Assembly: GCA_964432925.1 (NCBI GenBank)
Contig: CAYSPM010000009.1
Location: 1-34,925 of the forward strand
Length of the DNA stretch: 34,925 nucleotides
Origin: CAYNTC01 sp964432925
GTDB lineage: Bacteria; Planctomycetota; Phycisphaerae; Sedimentisphaerales; Anaerobacaceae
Direction: 5' to 3'
The notes under the pieces are model-generated. The model did not search any database. It saw only the letters and a list, made by a program, of their open reading frames with translations, and had not been told where the DNA came from. Shown here in pieces: positions 32,375 through 34,925 of the stretch. Every line of letters starts with the position of its first letter. The first letter of the stretch is position 1. A program made the translations under genes and the position numbers.

Positions 32375-32615
32375 CGCTATGCCTAAAGATACAAGAACTT
32401 TCAAGCACAAACCTTTATTTTTAGCGCATCATTATGCTCACCTTAGGTGACAAGACGCTATCACTATCCCCCCTGGTCCCACTGATAAGCATCCCAGAGT
32501 TCACCTGAGGTCCAACCAGCTTAATCCAGTCTCCTTAGCGCCAGCCTTGCTTTAGATATTGATCTCCCTGACCTGTATTAATAGCCACCAACCACCCTAT
32601 ATACATGCAAGAAAC

Positions 32616-32999
32616 CTATCTCAACAGCCGGTCAAAGAGCATCCCGAAGCTGATATCCGTTGTTCCAAGAAATATAGCCATAAGAACAACGACTACGATG
32701 ACTATAAAAGTCGAGACCGCTATTTCCTTTCTGCTCGACCAGCTTACTTTTTTTAATTCTCCTTCGGCTGCGATCATGAAATCTGCAACCGTAGGTTTAT
32801 TTACAATCCAGTAAACTAGAAGACACAAACCAACAAACACCCCGGCAGGGACCATGGTCTTGACCCACAATACGAGGTCGGTGGCATCCAACCGCTTAAA
32901 AAGCTGTAGACAACCAAGTCCAACAATCAACGCCGCACTAAAGCCGGTGCACAACCTCGTATATTTGCCCTGTCCACGTTTGTATATCTTGAACGCCAT
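32616..32999 (-). CDS. secE: Preprotein translocase subunit SecE
   Basis: This 127-residue protein has three hydrophobic segments, at about 17-35, 45-66 and 93-112. The conserved amphipathic motif FMIAAEGELKKVSWSSRKE precedes the last one. The three-segment layout is like E. coli SecE, not the single-segment Gram-positive type. A longer in-frame start at 33089 would lie inside tRNA-Trp, so the ATG at 32999 is used. Its ribosome binding site is weak (GAGG, 14 bp away). Confidence 0.95.
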   Translation of the reverse strand: MAFKIYKRGQGKYTRLCTGFSAALIVGLGCLQLFKRLDATDLVLWVKTMVPAGVFVGLCLLVYWIVNKPTVADFMIAAEGELKKVSWSSRKEIAVSTFIVIVVVVLMAIFLGTTDISFGMLFDRLLR

Positions 33000-33062
33000 A
33001 TTTAATTTAATAGACCTCGTGTCTCTGCTTAATCTCAGCCCCGATTCAAGCAACAACAAAAC

Positions 33063-33135
33063 CAGGCCAGGAGGGAATCGAACCCCCAACCTTCGGTTTT
33101 GGAGACCGACGCTCTGCCAATTGAGCTACTGGCCT
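33063..33135 (-). tRNA. tRNA-Trp (CCA)
   Basis: A complete 73-nt cloverleaf can be folded. The acceptor stem is AGGCCAG/CTGGCCT with discriminator G. The anticodon CCA (33100-33102) sits in the loop CTCCAAA. The T arm is GGGGG-TTCGATT-CCCTC. The 3' CCA is not encoded. It lies between rpmG and secE, the usual tuf-tRNA-Trp-secE arrangement, and is probably cut from the operon transcript. Confidence 0.97.
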
Positions 33136-33172
33136 ATCTGCCGTATGTGATTGCTGCAAGGCAAGTTCACGT

Positions 33173-33346
33173 TCATTTTCGCCGTATCTTGTGAGCCGTG
33201 TGTTTGAACTCGCTGCTACAAAATTTTTTCAACTCGAGCTTCGGTACTCCCTCTGCAACACTAATACTTGTCCTATAATTTCTTTGTCCACACTGGCTAC
33301 ACTCAAGCCAGACATATTCTCTCTTGCTCTTCTTTTTCTTTGCCAT
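33173..33346 (-). CDS. rpmG: Large-subunit ribosomal protein L33 (bL33), three-cysteine form
   Basis: This 57-residue protein matches L33 (REYVWLECSQCGQRNYRTS, then PKLELKKFC and KHTAHK). Cys16, Cys19 and Cys43 are kept, but the position of the fourth cysteine (usual CPxC) is Glu46. A longer frame from 33442 would add 32 residues with no similarity to L33, so the ATG at 33346 is used. The start has no strong ribosome binding site. It lies between tuf and tRNA-Trp. Confidence 0.95.
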   Translation of the reverse strand: MAKKKKSKREYVWLECSQCGQRNYRTSISVAEGVPKLELKKFCSSEFKHTAHKIRRK

Positions 33347-33484
33347 AACATGTGTCCGCGCCCAATAATCCTGCCAATCAAGGAACACTTGCTTTCTTGG
33401 CAGATGACCATTTAATACGCCTTGCGATAACGAGCGATTCACGCTCCTAAGGCTGTGGGGGTTCCTGCTATTATTCAGAGATGC

Positions 33485-34699
33485 TTAAGCAAGAATCTTA
33501 GTCACGACACCCGCACCGACTGTTCGGCCACCTTCGCGAATAGCAAACCTAAGCCCGTCCTCCATAGCTATCGGTGCGATAATCTCCACCTCCATCGTAA
33601 TATTGTCCCCTGGCATACACATCTCTGCGGATTTACCTTCAGCGCTCATAAGCCCAAGCATAGAACCGGTGACGTCGGTTGTCCTGAAATAGAACTGTGG
33701 CCTGTAGCCTGCGAAGAAAGGTGTGTGACGACCACCTTCTTCCTTTGTCAACACATACACTTCAGCGTGAAACTTGGTGTGCGGCGTAATGGAGGCTGGA
33801 GCTGCAACAACCTGTCCCCTCTGCAAATCTTTCTTCTCGACCCCTCGTAAAAGTACGCCGATGTTATCACCAGCCTGGCCTTCATCCAACGTCTTGTTAA
33901 ACATCTCCACACCGGTGACGACTGTCTTTCGTGTTTCCTTCGCAAGGCCAACAACCTCAATTTCTTCGCCAACGCGGACCTTACCGCGCTCCACACGACC
34001 GGTGCCGACAGTCCCACGACCTTTTATACTGAAGACATCCTCCACAGGCATAAGAAACGGCTTGTCGACGTCGCGTTCAGGAAGCGGGAAATACTCGTCT
34101 ACGGCTGCCATCAACTCGTCGATACACTTGCATGCCTCGTCGTCTTTACCCTCACTTTGCATAGCCGCCAAAGCCGAGCCTTTGATGAGGGGGATTTCGT
34201 CGCCGGGAAAATCGTATTTGCTCAGCAATTCCCTTATCTCCAGTTCAACAAGCTCGATCAGCTCAGGGTCGTCGACCTGATCGACCTTATTGAGGAAAAC
34301 AACAATCTTGGGCACATTAACCTGGCGAGCGAGCAGGATGTGCTCTCGCGTCTGTGGCATAGGGCCATCGCCGGCAGCTACGACCAGAATTGCCCCATCC
34401 ATTTGAGCGGCACCCGTAATCATATTCTTGATATAGTCCGCATGTCCCGGACAATCAACATGCGCATAGTGACGTTTGTCGGTCTCATATTCCACGTGCG
34501 CGGTGTTTATCGTAACTCCTCTCTCCCTCTCCTCTGGGGCATTGTCGATGTCGTCAAATCTCTTGATGTTGCCGCCGCCCCTCACATGAGCCAGACGCAT
34601 CGTGATCGCCGCTGTCAACGTTGTTTTACCATGGTCTATATGACCAATAGTGCCAATATTGATGTGTGGTTTTGTCCGCTCAAATACCGCCTTAGCCAT
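33485..34699 (-). CDS. tuf: Translation elongation factor Tu
   Basis: This 404-residue GTPase delivers aminoacyl-tRNA to the ribosome. G1 GHIDHGKT is at 19-26, DCPGH at 82-86 and NKVD at 137-140. The second and third beta-barrel domains are complete (GRGTVGTGRVERG, then the C-terminal GGRTVGAGVVTKIL). The ATG at 34699 has GGAGG 11 bp upstream; an in-frame TTG at 34717 is not preferred. It follows tRNA-Thr by 151 bp, as E. coli tufB follows its tRNA genes. It is not next to fusA, and no second copy is in the window. Confidence 0.98.
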   Translation of the reverse strand: MAKAVFERTKPHINIGTIGHIDHGKTTLTAAITMRLAHVRGGGNIKRFDDIDNAPEERERGVTINTAHVEYETDKRHYAHVDCPGHADYIKNMITGAAQMDGAILVVAAGDGPMPQTREHILLARQVNVPKIVVFLNKVDQVDDPELIELVELEIRELLSKYDFPGDEIPLIKGSALAAMQSEGKDDEACKCIDELMAAVDEYFPLPERDVDKPFLMPVEDVFSIKGRGTVGTGRVERGKVRVGEEIEVVGLAKETRKTVVTGVEMFNKTLDEGQAGDNIGVLLRGVEKKDLQRGQVVAAPASITPHTKFHAEVYVLTKEEGGRHTPFFAGYRPQFYFRTTDVTGSMLGLMSAEGKSAEMCMPGDNITMEVEIIAPIAMEDGLRFAIREGGRTVGAGVVTKILA

Positions 34700-34850
34700 C
34701 TTAATGTAAACCTCCAATGTGCCAAGTTAGTGCTTTCTTGATTATTCTCCGACTAACACTGTAAAACTGACCGGATAATTTCTATGAACAACTCACAACC
34801 GGAATTGCCCCAAAACATATACGCAATACCGATTTGGTCCGCTTGCATTT

Positions 34851-34923
<73 letters not shown>

Positions 34924-34925
34924 AT

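Noticed and set aside
32535..32606. A 23-residue frame starting 9 bp after the secE stop
   Set aside because: It has no good ribosome binding site and no recognisable sequence; the length is within chance expectation.
32375..32615. The 241-bp secE-nusG gap as a site for a hidden gene or regulatory RNA
   Set aside because: Only a 5-bp palindrome (32438-32450) and a very short frame were seen; nothing supports a feature.
33000..33089. Longer SecE start
   Set aside because: The added codons run into tRNA-Trp and do not resemble SecE; the ATG at 32999 gives the normal length.

Overview
This window is one continuous translation and transcription gene cluster, all on the minus strand. It suggests a bacterium of the Planctomycetota, most likely near class Phycisphaerae (inference, about 0.6). 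Support is the run of neighbours, lineage-style extensions on L17, S3, L7/L12 and L22, no L30 gene in the spc block, and weak or absent Shine-Dalgarno sites on several genes. GC content looks moderate.

Read in the direction of transcription (high to low coordinates), the order is: tRNA-Thr, tuf, rpmG, tRNA-Trp, secE, nusG, rplK, rplA, rplJ, rplL (34.9 to 29.4 kb). A 10-N assembly gap follows, then rpoB and rpoC (29.1 to 21.0 kb), and then rpsL, rpsG and fusA (21.0 to 17.8 kb). A 577-bp leader precedes the S10 block: rpsJ, rplC, rplD, rplW, rplB, rpsS, rplV, rpsC, rplP, rpmC, rpsQ. The spc block is rplN, rplX, rplE, rpsN, rpsH, rplF, rplR, rpsE, rplO, secY, adk, map, infA, rpmJ. The alpha block is rpsM, rpsK, rpsD, rpoA, rplQ. 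A HIT-family gene and a partial initiator tRNA-Met close the window. Blocks that are separate loci in E. coli (tufB-secE-nusG, L11/L10/beta, str, S10, spc, alpha) are thus fused in one orientation.

The genes supply ribosomal proteins of both subunits, two elongation factors, IF1, the beta, beta', and alpha subunits of RNA polymerase, NusG, the SecY and SecE subunits of the protein channel, adenylate kinase and methionine aminopeptidase. Many annotated starts can be moved to an internal ATG that has a good ribosome binding site; these choices are stated per gene.

The coding content is conventional. The unusual signals are: (1) an apparent Cro/XRE-type helix-turn-helix domain fused to the N-terminus of L22; (2) a terminator with a competing upstream hairpin between rpsG and fusA, built from heptamer repeats; (3) a long S10 leader with a consensus -35 box and a small ORF that ends inside a hairpin; (4) short palindromes clustered at rpoC/rpsL/rpsG/fusA junctions, two of which overlap stop codons; (5) an assembly gap flanked by a direct repeat; and (6) arginine at S12 position 88, a streptomycin-resistance position in other bacteria.
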